Source: Phanerochaete sordida (Eukaryota; Basidiomycota; Agaricomycetes; Polyporales; Phanerochaetaceae). From it: a DNA stretch of 64,000 bases. The DNA lies in contig BPQB01000065.1 in assembly GCA_019973155.2 (NCBI GenBank), forward strand, positions 124,001-188,000, read 5' to 3'. Positions 45,258-56,809 of the stretch are shown here, one piece after another. A program made the position numbers and the translations under genes. The notes under the pieces were generated by a model. That model was not told the DNA's origin and did no database searches. It saw only the letters and a program-made list of their open reading frames with translations. The first letter of the stretch is position 1. Every line of letters starts with the position of its first letter.

Positions 45258-45263
45258 TATAAA
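45258..45263 (+). promoter_or_regulatory. TATA box of the NADH dehydrogenase gene
   Basis: GCGATATAAACTT lies about 105 bp upstream of the ATG at 45364, a normal distance for a fungal core promoter. Confidence 0.5.
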
Positions 45264-45363
45264 CTTCGATGGCCAGGCCCGTCCCTGTTTTCGGCCAGCT
45301 CTCCTCTCCCCGCCATCGACGTCGGCCACACCCTCCCCGACGTCGCCCACGACACCCATCGCC

Positions 45364-47943
45364 ATGCTGGCGTCCGCCCTCCGACGAGCGGCGACCGCCG
45401 TCGCGCGCCCCCGACCGCAGCGCCTGCACACCCTGCCACGTGCATGCTCGTTCGCGACGAGATCCTATCCTCGACCAGTGCTGCAGATACCTCAGCTCCG
45501 GAAGGCGTTTCATACGACGCCTGCAAAGTCTGAGCAGGCCCCCGGTAGCCCGCCCCCTCCGCCACCAAAGCGCCGCCTGCCCAGCTTCCGAACCCTCCTG
45601 AAGTACTCCGCATATATCGCTGGATCGACGGTCCTTGGTGTCTTTGTTCTCACTGGCTGTATCTTCCTGCACGATGCGTTTACGTACAACGAGAAGGTGC
45701 GTCGTACACTTGCTCTGCGACGCGCTTTGTGCTGACCTTCGTCCAAAGCACATCGAAGGTGTCCCGGTCGAACCCCTCGCTTTGCAGCCCGAACGCGGCG
45801 GCCCCAAGAACCTGCCTATCACGAAATCGTACCTCTCGGACGTGGAAGACGCAGAGGCGACCGAGCTGAAGGGCAAGCCGCACCTGGTCATCGTTGGCGG
45901 GGGTTGGGGCGTACGTGGTCTCCGTTGACGTCCTTGCCGTGTTCTGACCGCTCACACAGGCTATTGGCGTCTTGAACACTTTGAACCCTGGAGATTACCA
46001 CGTCACGCTCATATCGCCCGAAACCTACACGACCTTCACGCCTCTGCTACCATGTGTGTGCGATGTAGTGCAGCTGGTGTGACATGCTGACCCCTCTCAG
46101 CGGCCGCTGTCGGCACCGTTCAAGTTCGGTCGCTCGTCGAGCCTCTGCGCAAGATTGTTGCTCGGCTGCACGGACATGTTCTGAACGCCAAGGTGTGTCA
46201 CGGTCTTTAACGTTCTCCCGCCGTGACTCAGTCCTCCTAGGCTGTCGACCTCGTCATGTCGGAGCGTCTGCTCGAAGTGGAAGTGGTCTCGCCTTCGGAC
46301 ACGAAGCAACACATCTACGTCCCGTGAGTCACGCGACAGAATGACGTCGGGGCCCCTACCTAAACTTTATCTCGCCCGCAGCTACGACAAGCTCGTGATC
46401 GCGGTTGGCTCGACATCGTCCACGCACGGCGTGCCCGGCCTGGAGAACTGCTTCCAGCTGAAGACCATCGGCGACGCGCAGAAGATCCGGCAGCGTATCA
46501 TTGGTCTGTACGCCTGACTCTGACAGCGCGCGACGGAATGCTGACACGCGCGCAGACAACTTCGAGGTCGCCGCGCTGCCAACGACATCGCAGGAGGAAC
46601 GCAAGCGGCTGTTGAGCTTCGTCGTCTGCGGCGGCGGACCGACGGGCATTGAGGCTGCGGCGGAAATCTACGACCTGTGCCAGGAGGACATCATCAAATA
46701 CGTGCGTAGCCCCCGCTCACCACGTCGCGCGCGACTCACGTCTGGCTGTAGTACCCTAAGATCTGCCGCAAGGACGTCTCGATCCACGTCATCCAGAGCC
46801 GGTCGCACATCCTGAACACGTACTCGGAGGCCATCTCCAAGTACGCGGAGGACAAGTTCGACCGGGACGGCGTGGACCTGATCACGAACGCGCGCGTGGG
46901 GTCGGTGCACCCCGACAAGGTCATCTACACCACCCGCACGAAGGACGGCAAGACGGAGGACCACGAGATCCCCGCGAACTTTGTGCTGTGGAGCACAGGT
47001 ATTGCGATGAACCCGTTCGTCGCGCGTGTCTCGAGCTTGCTGTGGGTGATACATACCGAGGGCACGTTCTCGAGCTGACTTCTGTCGAGTCCGAACCAGG
47101 TGCACAAGAAGGCGATAGAGGTTGACGCGCATCTGCGTGTCAAGGGTGCACCGTTGGGCGAGGTGTACGCCATTGGCGACGCTAGCACGGTGCGTCTGGT
47201 GCTGCCGCGACAACGACTCCCACTCACAGATCATCTTACAGATTGAGACCTCCATCATTTCCCACCTCCTCGAACTCGTAGACGAATCGGACAAGAATAA
47301 CGACGGCAAGATCGATTTCGAAGAATGGCAGATCATGGGTGAGTTTGGCGCGTATCCCTACTCCGCGTCGCCGCTGACGACATGCACAGTGAACCAAATC
47401 AAGAAGCGGATTCCCATGTCAGAAGAGCACCTGTCGCGCGTGCGGGAGCTGTTCGAGCTGTACGACTCAGACGCGGACAACTCGCTGAACCTGAACGAGC
47501 TCGCGGTGCTGCTGCAAGAGATCGGGAACAAGATCACGGCGCTGCCGGCGACGGCGCAGGTCGCGTCGCAGCAGGGCAAGTACCTCGGCAAGAAGTTCGC
47601 GAAGCTCGCACGCCAGCGGCGCGTGCTCGCCGCGAACGAGGTCGCGCCCGACGCGGGCGACGAGTTCGTCTCGGGCCCGTTCCGCTACCGGCACCTCGGC
47701 AGCCTCGCGTACATCGGGAACGCGGCCGTGTTCGACCTCGGCAAGTACAGCTTCATGGGCGGCCTCGCCGCGATGTACGCGTGGCGCAGCGTGTACTGGA
47801 GCGAGCAGGTCAGCTCGCGCACGCGCGCGCTGCTCATGATCGACTGGATCGTCCGGTGCGTGTCGTTTTGTCCTTCCGCGGAAAGCTCGTTGCTGACGCC
47901 GCGTCGCAGGGGCATCTGGGGCCGCGACCTGTCGAGGCTGTAA
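45364..47943 (+). CDS. Type II (external, rotenone-insensitive) NADH:ubiquinone oxidoreductase with EF-hands
   Basis: Mitochondrial inner-membrane enzyme passing electrons from NADH to ubiquinone without pumping protons. About ten short introns; roughly 690 aa. The N-terminus MLASALRRAATAVARPRPQR is arginine-rich and acidic-free, a matrix/import presequence. It is followed by a transmembrane segment (TVLGVFVLTGCIFL) typical of external NDE forms. First dinucleotide fold: HLVIVGGGWGAIGVL (an intron splits WG/A). Second: FVVCGGGPTGIEAAAEI. A full EF-hand loop DKNNDGKIDFEE (47288-47330) and a second degenerate one (DSDADNSLNLNELAVLL) are inserted before the C-terminal domain, pointing to calcium regulation as in other external NDH-2 enzymes. 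YRHLGSLAYIGNAAVFDL and the C-terminal amphipathic helix ending GIWGRDLSRL are family hallmarks. Complete. Confidence 0.94.
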
Positions 47944-48349
47944 AACGGGCTGGATGCGAGCGAGATTCGGATCCGCGTGCTGTAATCTACCTCTTGAGAC
48001 GGGCTGTAGACTAATGTATAGACGAATACCCCCTGCAAGCACCCGATCTGGGCACACTCCGCCTGCGATGCCGTTTCACGAAGGCGGTCTGCGACTGCGC
48101 TGCACTTGCAAGCTGTCGAGGTTCCCAGGCCCCTGGGCTCCGCAGGCGGGGCGGGCTGCGCGTCGGCTCTTTCCACGTGCACGCATCAGCCGTTCGCTAT
48201 TGTGTTCGTGCGCATCTCCCGCGAGGCTCCCGCAGTGGATCTGCTCCGCCCTGTCCGCCGAGTTTCGGGCGCGTGGCGCACGCTTGGGGCACACGGGGAA
48301 GTCGCGTGCGTGTGGAGGCTCAGGCGGCGATCTCGGGTGGCGGATCTTG

Positions 48350-49200
48350 CCATACTTTCACAACGCCAACGGACGCTTCCAGACAGTCCTCATTGTGGAT
48401 ATCACTCCCGAGCCCTGAGTGCATGCAAGTGACATTATCACCCAGCACCCCCAAATCTGGGCATTTTCCTCGAGACGGAAAAGACAGATATGACCGATAT
48501 CATACGCGTAAACGATGCCTCCTTCCTTGCTACCATCAGTCGAGGGTAAGCAGCTCTTCACTGATCGACAGTGGGACTGACCACTTTTCTCGACAGCCAG
48601 GCAGACAGAACCGGACGCGTTCCTGATCGCATCTCCAACGTTCGTATCATCAAGAACGGGTCGCTCGACTCTCGCTGGAGGGGGAACAGCTATCCTGCGA
48701 CGTTTGTGCCCCTCTAACTGTTCGGTGCTGACGGGCGGTGCTCTATCGAGCACGCCCTCGTGCAGGCACCGAACGCCCAGCTGTGCGCTGAGGTCATTCG
48801 TGATCTAACAGTCGACGCCGCGCTCCTCGCCCGAGGGTTGCTCCTCCGCGTATGGTGCCCCGAGGCGGCGATGCAACCTCCCAAGAAGGCGAGCGTGGGC
48901 TGGTCCTCTGCTGGCAAGAACTACGACGTCGCGGTCTCCGTCGATCCGCACGCTGCCAGTGCCCACGGCCCGAGCCTCGTGTCCGCGATGGGACAGTGCG
49001 CCGATCGCAACTGGATCAATGACCGTCGACCATCTCCAGAGGCGTGTACGTCGACTTCGGATGACTCAACAAGATGGCGTTTACCGATTGCGCCGCGGAT
49101 CGCTCTACAAGCTATGAATGCGCACCAGAATACGAAGGACGAGTGGAAGGTGCTAGTGTGCTCCCGCGACTCCGTTGTGGCAGGCGAGGATGAACAGTAG
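48350..49200 (+). pseudogene. Truncated pseudogene of the decarboxylase C-terminus
   Basis: Matches the 3' part of the gene at 24047-27541, on the opposite strand. YFHNANGRFQ is repeated at 48353-48385, ASFLATISRG near 48510 corresponds to ASFRAVVGHR, and NGSLDSRWRGNSYPATFVP matches DRPLDSRWRDDDYPATFVP. A stop codon interrupts the frame at 48715-48717, and homology continues (QAPNAQLCAEV, LLARGLLLRVWCPEAAMQP) to about 49060. The catalytic domain is absent. An intron position appears to be kept, so this is a DNA-level duplicate, not a retrocopy. Confidence 0.8.
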
Positions 49201-49604
49201 CGTTGGTGATTTTAGACAGGCTGTTCTTGCGTTGCGTAAATCAAGGACTCAGTGGATGTATCCTCTAAAGGTCTTAGTTGCACCACTTCAACAGTCCTGG
49301 CAGAATATTCGCGCCTTTCAGGATTCTGATAGAACCTCGTGATTTCACATTTTCAATATACTATACACTATAATCATGTCCGTCAAGTACAACATGTGCC
49401 GCTGTGTAAGGATCTGAAGGCTCGTCGAAGAATTCGGAAGTAATGAGAACACGGAAGAAGACAAACAACCATGGCCAGGACTGTGTCCTGCTCGCAGTGA
49501 CGGTAGTGTCGGAGAATCTGGCTTGTTATGGCTGCGCTGAGACATTACACTAAGCTAGGGCTAAGTCATAGCGAATTAGAAAGAAGAAAAAAGCCACACA
49601 CCTA
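49201..49604. other. Gap, no supported gene
   Basis: AT-richer 400-bp intergenic stretch between the pseudogene and the convergent gene at 49605. Nothing recognised. Confidence 0.45.
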
Positions 49605-50174
49605 TCATATATCACAAAGCAGAGAGGACTTGCTAAGCGGGGTCTGTAGCCCACGGTCGCGGCGGTTGCTTGCAAAGTTCCACCCTTCCATTATAATATC
49701 CTGTGCGAGACGTCTGCGGCTGTGTTGGGGGTTTGCTGACCTGATGACTGCTGCGTCAATCATCTTCTGGACAACCAGTTTAGCCCAGTCCATGCAGGAC
49801 ATATTCCAACTAGGGCTATGGTTGGCGTGCATGATGGAGGTACATATTTCGGCTGGCGCCATGGTGGTTCGGGAGCTGCAAGCTCTTGCAATGCACATAG
49901 AGCCGAGGAAGTCGGGATCGCTGACAGGGTTACCAGTGTTGAACAAATTCATGATGGTCTGATCGTTGGTGGTGCTTGGATAGCGCAAATCCCTACGGGC
50001 CTGTTGAACGATGCTCCCGTTGTCTCGAATGAGCCGGAATCTTTGGGGCTGGTGGCTGGGAGTCATGTAGATAAACTCAAAATGGAATCTGAGGTCTGGA
50101 TTGCAGCCGCCTGTAGCCGTGCCGCGGAAGACGAGAAGGTATAGGCAGTCAGGTTGGAAATCAGGTTCAGCCAT
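49605..50174 (-). CDS. Hypothetical protein, 189 aa, tandem family copy 1
   Basis: Single-exon minus-strand gene starting MAEPDFQPDCLYLLVFRG. It shares a pattern with the 52205 gene: xFxPDxLYxLxFR, then HFEFxYxxP about 30 residues in, a variable middle, and a C-terminal part with W(A/N)K/ECxI..LI and a terminal region around RQIMEAxNRW/RRRLAQDIIMEGW. No known domain, signal peptide or membrane helix is visible. A TATA-like element (TTTATAAG on the minus strand near 50324-50332) lies about 150 bp upstream, matched in position in the paralogue. The two genes plus upstream DNA are a tandem duplication. Function unknown. Confidence 0.6.
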   Translation of the reverse strand: MAEPDFQPDCLYLLVFRGTATGGCNPDLRFHFEFIYMTPSHQPQRFRLIRDNGSIVQQARRDLRYPSTTNDQTIMNLFNTGNPVSDPDFLGSMCIARACSSRTTMAPAEICTSIMHANHSPSWNMSCMDWAKLVVQKMIDAAVIRSANPQHSRRRLAQDIIMEGWNFASNRRDRGLQTPLSKSSLLCDI

Positions 50175-52204
50175 GGTGCTGCACTCAAGAGCAGGGGAGG
50201 TTGTTCTTTGGAGGAGTTTGGAGATTGATGGCAGATAGTGACGCGTCGGTGAGCCCTGGTGAGTCTGGAGGAGAGTGTGGATGAACGAGGTGGTGAATAG
50301 GGAAACGGGAGTTGTGCTCCTCTTATAAACGTTGGTGGCGACCAGCGCACGCTATAACATGGTCTCACAGTCGGTGTGGACATGGTGCAGCCCAAAATGG
50401 GTCCTACGGTTGCTGCACCATGCAAGATCTGGCGTGTGCATGAATTGAGCTGCGCATTTGGTATACACAGAGCAGACATCGGAGAAGCACTCATGAGCTG
50501 ACGTACATGCTACCATGACTCTATACGCGCGCGGCAAGTTGCTCGTTGTGGGGACCTGGAGCCGAGAAACGGGAATCGGGACAGAGGTTCTGGCACCCTG
50601 CCAACACATCGTCGGTTAGCGTACATCGCCACAAACGCTGCGCCATTCAGTCTTCCGTTTTAAATTGCCCGCTGGAGACGCCTCTCGCCGTGTCCCAGGG
50701 TTGCAGTGCCTGCCGCCACAATGCTGTACACGCCGTCTCTGCTGCGGGCGGTGCAGTAGCTCAGTGGCGCACTGCAGCACTAGATGGGTTTAATTGCGCG
50801 CAGTCGATGCTATCTACAATATCCAACTCACTCACAATATTGACGGCATGCTGCTACCGGCAAGACAGCTGTCAAATCTAGTAACACTTTGATTCGCTGC
50901 TTTGTGGCGCGAACCGCAGGCAGTGCACATCATACGACCTGGCGAAGAGAGCACAGTCACAAATACGGCATGTAATGTCCTTGCAAGTTTGTGCCGCGTT
51001 ACCGGAAAGTGACGGATCGTCAGATCAAGACGGGTGCCAGTTTCGATGACGAGCTGACCCAAAACCGTTATCGAATAGTAGTCTAGTGGTTGAAGGGGGC
51101 GTCTGATCGGGAGATCGGCCCGTTTCGCCGGGTTCAAGCTGACCACGCCTCACTGCCCAGCTCCCTTTCTGGAATCTGTACTCTCGTGAAGCAGTAAGCA
51201 TGCAGATTAAACCGTAGCGAAAGTTCGGACTAATTAGCAGGCTTCCTGAAGGTATATATCTATTAGACCATTCCTAGCAGTGCCACCCGGGCCATCCTAG
51301 ACTTTCTATCCTTAATGCCACGCATCGATATATCAGTGAGCGATCTCGCACGCTGTTGAGATACAAATCGTCAACGGCAGCCACAGCTGGACAATAAGGA
51401 TCCCTAAAGACTGCACCCTGCTTGTCTCTCGCACAAATTCCTCGTCTTTCCGCGCACCTATGCAGACTGGACCAGCGTCGATCCGCGATGACCACCTCTG
51501 ACGTGCGGTGTCACCGTACGAGGTGCGCTGTGACCGTGGCTTGTTATCGAGCGTCACCTCGCTCGTAGCGTCGGTTCCCCGCAGTCTTCTTCTTATTGGA
51601 TTACATTAGATACACTTAGGATGTGCACGTTGATCAGCCTCAGCCTCTGACATCAAGACGATGAACCGTAATGGCAGCGTCAACGACTAAGGTAGCGATA
51701 GCATACAGCCCGGCGTCGCTCATGAATGGAGCATGGGTTCACCCGACCATCACGTATGACGAGAAATTAGTGCGCTGCACGGGCATCGATGGCTGTCGTG
51801 CCATTTCGCATTGTCTTGCACAGTAAACCTGAGATTGCCGCTACGAGTTGTTAGGTCATCCTGTGCCCTGAATTCATTGGAGAGTCGCATGGATATAAGT
51901 GACAGGGATATCTTGATTGTCAATCACATAAGTAGTCTCGCTACCTTGGTATACTAGACAATGTTGCAAGAAAGAACAAAATAAATAGACATCTAGCATC
52001 CGTAGAAAGAGGGAATGAGAGATGAATAGACTACCAGCCTCTTGGGGATGAAAAATACAATCCTGGTATTTGACAAGAAGTAGTAATAGAGAGCAGCGTG
52101 GGTTGGGGCCGACTGTATCGTGATCCTTGTACAAGTCGCTCTGGTACTACGGTGTATGAAGTCCGATGTTGCGATCGCAAATGCAAGGCGATGCTGCTTA
52201 CCAA
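50175..52204. other. Promoter of copy 1 and duplicated upstream segment
   Basis: Contains the TATA-like element and, at about 50580-51070, a segment matched at 53175-53810. The rest (51070-52204) has no supported gene. A sequence at 51078-51140 resembles a tRNA A-box (TAGTCTAGTGGTT) and B-box (GGGTTCAA) but does not fold as a tRNA. Confidence 0.45.
50580..51070. repeat. Direct repeat upstream of tandem gene copy 1
   Basis: Aligns with about 53175-53810: 'cgtcggt(t/c)agcg', 'gctgccgccacaa/ggccgccacaaa', 'gctgtacacgccgtc', 'gctgcgggcggtgcagtagctca', 'ggcatgctgc' and 'tggcccaaaac(c/g)gtt' recur in order. Together with the two genes it defines a duplicated unit of roughly 1.5 kb. Confidence 0.65.
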
Positions 52205-52810
52205 CTACGCCAGCACGCAAGCCGGACAAACGTCGATGTGCAAGGCCACTTCGAGAGGTACTGGCCACCTTCCGTGCAGCCACCGCATGCGACAATCTGC
52301 CCATCTGTTGATGGCCTCCATGATCTGACGGGCACCAGCGACGCCTGGGCGTGGGCGAATAATTTGGTGGCCGATAAGGCTGCGGATGGCGCACTCGGCC
52401 CATTTTTCACAATAGAGGCCACCAGCATCCTCGATAGCAGCTCGTATGGTATTGAAGATGTCTTGAGGCGTCATGGGGGTTATGGAAGATCGGGTGCAGC
52501 GACTCGCGAGGTGCAAGATACCGATGAGCTGACAGAGTCTATCTTGAAGAGGGCTATCATCCAGGGCAGTTTCGCTGGAAGCCTCGATTTGAAAGCGACC
52601 AGTATCCATTCCAGGTCCCAAATCAGGACGGAAAGTGCTCTCGCTTCTGTTTTCATGATGCCTGGTCCTGATCCTATTCCAATTTGTGCCGTTGGGGTGC
52701 GTGTAATGGAATTCGAAGTGGTAAGACTGCCTGGCGTCGCACCAATTCTCAGAATTGGACCTAAAAATGAGAATGTATAGAGCGTCGGGTCGGAATGCAG
52801 GCGCGGCCAT
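52205..52810 (-). CDS. Hypothetical protein, 201 aa, tandem family copy 2
   Basis: Minus-strand single-exon gene; the start MAAPAFRPDALYILIFRS is chosen by alignment with MAEPDFQPDCLYLLVFRG of copy 1, though the frame opens 59 codons further upstream. It then has YHFEFHYTHPNG, a variable middle, and PQDIFNTIRAAIEDAGGLY, KWAECAIRSLIGHQIIRP, ARQIMEAINRWADCRMRW. The tail PVPLEVALHIDVCPACVLA carries two cysteines spaced CPAC. A minus-strand CTATAAGG near 52972-52979 is a candidate TATA box, about 160 bp upstream as in copy 1. Function unknown. Confidence 0.6.
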   Translation of the reverse strand: MAAPAFRPDALYILIFRSNSENWCDARQSYHFEFHYTHPNGTNWNRIRTRHHENRSESTFRPDLGPGMDTGRFQIEASSETALDDSPLQDRLCQLIGILHLASRCTRSSITPMTPQDIFNTIRAAIEDAGGLYCEKWAECAIRSLIGHQIIRPRPGVAGARQIMEAINRWADCRMRWLHGRWPVPLEVALHIDVCPACVLA

Positions 52811-53975
52811 CGTGCTTTCTTGGGAAGTCACGGAGATGGCTGATAGATGGATGTCGCAGGAAGTAGGAGGACTGCAGGCAGTGTGCTTAGCAAGATGTGG
52901 CGGCGAGTGCGTGCAGACGAGGGCGTGTATGGGGAATGGAGGAGTGAAGGATGAGATGGGGCTTGCAGGCACCTTATAGCTGTGCAAGGCAGCGAACGTT
53001 CACTGCGGCGTGAGGGGCATCGCGCATACCAGGAACGGATCGTTCTGTGACTGTGCTCTCCAAGATGTGGCGCCGGCCAGGAGACTGCGCTCGAAGACAG
53101 AGGAGAAGCACGTATCTAGCGAATTATACGGCATTGCGGCTCGCTGCGTGCACAGCTTGTCACTCGAAGTGGCGACCTGGAGCCAGGAAGCATGACAGAG
53201 GGTCTGGTATCCTACCACCGTATCGTCGGTCAGCGCAGATCGCCACAACGAAGACGCAAGCACTTACTAAATGCGACCTGATCTAAACGCCCGTTCTGTG
53301 TTACATACCATAGATGCCTCACGCCGAATTCCAGGGCTGTGGTGCTGGCCGCCACAAAGCTGTACATGCCGTCCCTGCTGCGGGCAGTGCAGTAGCTCAA
53401 CTACGCTCTGTTGCACTAAATGGGCAGCTATTACTTGTAGTCGATGTCGTTCGAGATATGGAATGCACTCACGATATCTCTGGCATGCTGCAGCCAGCGG
53501 GACATATGTCAACTAGGAGCATGTCAAGGGTAAAGCGTCGCCCTCTGTAGCCTCGCTCTCGTGCTGTAGACGTCGTCCACGTGCTCTCGGAGCAGCTCTG
53601 CCCTTGACACAGCAGTGCGACCAGTGCGACCTCAGGCTGCTTCATGGCGCATACTACCGGCAGTGCACCACAAACCCCTTCACCGATATCAGAGTCCGAT
53701 GAATGGCCTCGTTCAACACCGTTAGCAGAAAGTATCGCTTTACCGGAGGCTGGCGGGATTTCAGATCTATATGGATATCAGTTTTGATGACGGCCTGGCC
53801 CAAAACGGTTCTTGGATGGCCTGATATTCATGGAGTGAAGCGTCAGTCGTTGCAGTCGAAAAGCTGCTCATGATGGAGATATAGCGGCTCTCTGGTCTCT
53901 TGAACGAGTCTGCAGCAGCATATGATAAACGCATGGCAGGATAATACAGGGTGGCGTAAGACGGCTGGTGTATGC
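52811..53975. other. Promoter of copy 2 and duplicated upstream segment
   Basis: Holds the TATA-like element near 52975 and the direct repeat listed separately. No other gene is supported. Confidence 0.45.
53175..53810. repeat. Direct repeat upstream of tandem gene copy 2
   Basis: Counterpart of 50580-51070. The copies are diverged but collinear, with the same spacing to the downstream gene, so a single tandem duplication of gene plus promoter explains the region. Confidence 0.65.
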
Positions 53976-54963
53976 TTACCACGACCACGACCATCCAGTG
54001 ATAGCAGACATCGCTCTCGCAGCCTCCATCTCCCGGGGGTACCAGAACCCGGGCAGCGACATCACGAAGCGCGCCCACCAAGAATCCAGCGACAAGACCC
54101 TCGCCGCGTTCGTGTACTCCCAGTACTCCGGCATCCAGCCCGCGCACTCCCAGTCAATAATGCCGGAGACGTGACCCTCGTGCACCATGATGTTGTGCGG
54201 CCGGAGGTCGCCGTGCGTGAAGACCGTCTCGTGCTCCATGTCGAGGAGCATCTGCGCGCTGGCGAGGTAGCGCTCGTACGCGGCGGGGTCTTCCCAGAGG
54301 TGGCGGCAGCCGACGCCAATCTTCATGAACACGGCGTGGAAGCTCGCCTCGTCGGGGCACGGGTCGAACCGGGGGAGGGGGATGAGGTGCCCCGTGAGGC
54401 TTGTACCGGCGACGGACGCGATGCGGCGCCCGGCGGGGTTCCGGTACGCCCGCATCCGCGCGAGGATCGCGCCGAGCTCTGCCCTGATGGTCTCGAGCTC
54501 GTCCTCGCTCAGCGACTCGCGCACTTCGCTGAGGGGCGCACCCGGGATGCGCGTCATGAGGATCGTGCCGCCGGGGAGCGCGCCGCCGGGGCTGCCGTAT
54601 GCCAGGAGCCTCGGGACGGGGAGCCCGATCTCCCGCGCTGCGACCATCGCCACGGCCTCTTCGACGCGGACTTTGGTGGTCCACTTGAGCACGAGGTTGA
54701 ATGGAAGCGACATGACGCCGTCGTCAGCGACGGTGAAGTGGCGAGAGTACCAGGCGGAGAAGGGCATGAGGATGCGGCGGTGTATGAGTCCGTGGATGGG
54801 GTGCAGCCATGACCATCCGACCCATATTTTCCGCGGAAACTGGACATGGTTCAGGTGAGTACCTGCGCCACGCAAAGGTAGCGTTACTGACTTCAAGCCG
54901 TCCCTCGTCGCCTGGTGCACTGGCCGGCATTTCGAGCAGATGAGAAGTGGATTTGGAGGTCAT
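53976..54963 (-). CDS. APH-family (aminoglycoside phosphotransferase-like) kinase
   Basis: Two coding exons: exon 1 ends at 54891 (GDEGRLE, donor GTCAGT) and exon 2 begins FPRKIWVGWSWLHPIHG near 54839. The start MTSKSTSHLLEMPASAPG at 54963 follows a possible 5' UTR intron. The N-lobe has the lysine-bearing strand NLVLKWTTKVRVEEAVAM and EIGLPVPRLLAYGSPGG. The C-lobe holds the catalytic Brenner motif HGDLRPHNIMV and the metal-binding IIDWECAGW, followed by MPEYWEYT. Both are intact, so it is probably an active small-molecule kinase. The substrate is unknown; in fungi this family is large and is not antibiotic resistance by default. It may instead use a donor at the terminal W/GTAAGC and extend, so the C-terminus is less sure. 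Confidence 0.8.
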
Positions 54964-55267
54964 GCACCTAGAATAAGGTGAGTTCAGCGAAGCAATGGAG
55001 GGGGCACTGACCCGGCTGAAGCCTCGAGGTCGAAGTCCAACAGTAAGCGTCAACTTCAGCAGAGCGGTGGGCCCTCTGGACCCCGAATGGATCACAAAGA
55101 CCCTGATCACCCCCGCGCGCTCTCCCCGATGCCGAAAGTTTTGCGTTAGCGATTGCTGGGGCAGTGTTCGAAGACTCCGGGATATATTAGCTTCAAGAAC
55201 AATCTAGATATGCATATTCAACAGCATATATCGACAACAGCTTGCCCAAGTGAAAAGCACGGACCCC

Positions 55268-56462
55268 TCATTCTGGATTGAACCCCTTCGCGAGCTGCTG
55301 CCGCCCCTCCTCGAACACGCGCTCCGCGAGCTCATTGAACCGCTCGCGCCACTGCACATGTATACCGTGTCCGGTATGCTCCCACTGCACGAGCTCCGCC
55401 TCGGGCATCTGCGACTTCAAGTACAAGCTGCACTTCGGCCTCACCAAGTTGTCCTCGTCGCCGGTGAGGATGAGCACCTTGGGCACGCTCCGCGCGATCG
55501 CGCGCAGCTGCTCGGGGCGCACGTGGTGCGTGAGGCCCGCGAACATCTGCGAGAACGCGCCCATCGGGCGCTGCGGCGGCGTGATGCGCACGCGCGCGTG
55601 GTAGTCCTCGAGCACCCAGTCGCGGTTCGCCGCGAGCCAGTCGGGCGGGAAGACGAGGTCGAGCACGATCGGGATCTTCTTCACAGGGTCGGCCGTAAAC
55701 GTCGCACGTGTCAAGCCGACGATGCCGGCCCACTGCGTGCGGGTAAGCACAGGATGCGGAGGGGCGCGGGGGACGTACGGGAGGGAAGTTGCCCCACCAG
55801 TGCCCGCCAGCGGTCGTCACCGCGAGTGTGAGTGATATCATGCGTTCAGGTATGCGAAGCGCAAGATCTGGTACAACAATTCAGCTGAGAGGGATGCCAA
55901 AGTACCAAAGCACGCACGTTGGGAGATCATTCCGCCGAGGGATGTGCCGACGACATGTATGCTGCGTTCTTCCGTCCAGCCGATGTAGTTCAGCAGCGCT
56001 ATCGCGTCCTCAGCCATGCCTGCAGTTCTAGACCGTTCTTAGAGCGCCGGAACTCCGTCGACTCTGCCGCTACTCACGTATATGGCCCGCGCGGCGTCCC
56101 GCTGTGCCCCACTCCGCGGTTATCGAACACGACGACCGAGTAGCGCGGGTCGCGCCCAAAGTGCTCGACCTGCCAGCGCCACGCGAAGGACGAGCTGTTC
56201 ATCCTGGCGCACGCGTCGCGCGTAGCAAGCGGCGTGTTAGCGGTGGTGTGCGTGCGCGGGACGCACGCGGCGGGCCTCACCCCATGACGAAGAAGATCTT
56301 CTCGGGGCCGGAGCCGTGCTGTTCCCAGTAGAGCGAGTGGCTCTCGAGCGGATCGTCCTTGTTGCGGAGGCTCGAGACGGGGAAGAGGCCCTTGCGCGTG
56401 CAGGTCTCGGGGTCGAACATCGTCGGGAGGTCGACGGCCTTGTCGTCGGGCGTAGTGCTCAT
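55268..56462 (-). CDS. Alpha/beta-hydrolase fold protein
   Basis: Several exons; starts MSTTPDDKAVDLPTMF, the in-frame ATG closest to the conserved region. Order of motifs: YWEQHGSGPEKIFFVMG (first strand and oxyanion region), DPRYSVVVFDNRGVGHSG, nucleophile elbow VVGTSLGGMIS, the acid in VLILTGDEDNLVR, and the histidine in EHTGHGIHV. The Ser-Asp-His triad is therefore complete. There is no signal peptide, so it is cytosolic. It ends KGFNPE. The family includes esterases, epoxide hydrolases and lipases; the substrate is unknown. It lies in a same-strand run between an acyl-CoA synthetase (5' side) and an APH kinase (3' side), with intergenic gaps of about 350 and 300 bp. Confidence 0.85.
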
Positions 56463-56809
56463 GATGGCGAGCTGGGGTGGTGAGGCTGTCTGGTGGTGTC
56501 GCAGCAGAGCTCGGGGCACGGGCAGCAGGTGGGGGAGGAGGGCTGCGCGGGAGACGGTGGTAAACGAGAGTGCACTCGCAGATTTCCGACGTCATCGAAG
56601 CGCGCGCTAGGCGCCTGGGCCAGCAGCCTGGCGCACAGCGACGGACGGTCCGCACGCTGTTGACATTCCAACGCCTCAGAGAACGAGAACAAGGGTTTTA
56701 AAGAGTACAGAGAAATAGTACAGGAGATGATATGGTACATTTGATCGTAGATTATACAGCCGAGTTCCGAGGTTCCCAAATTCCACGCGCCACACCACCG
56801 CGCGACATC

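Noticed and set aside
47382..48014. Second plus-strand frame over the NADH dehydrogenase 3' end
   Set aside because: Out-of-frame shadow (Arg-rich) of the real last exons.
50740..50800. tRNA-like A-box TAGCTCAGTGG
   Set aside because: No B-box or cloverleaf follows, and the repeat copy at 53390 has lost the motif.
51070..51145. Possible tRNA gene (A-box-like TAGTCTAGTGGTT, B-box-like GGGTTCAA)
   Set aside because: The acceptor ends do not pair, the T-stem is not complementary and the anticodon arm does not give a normal 7-nt loop. At most a decayed tRNA-like relic.
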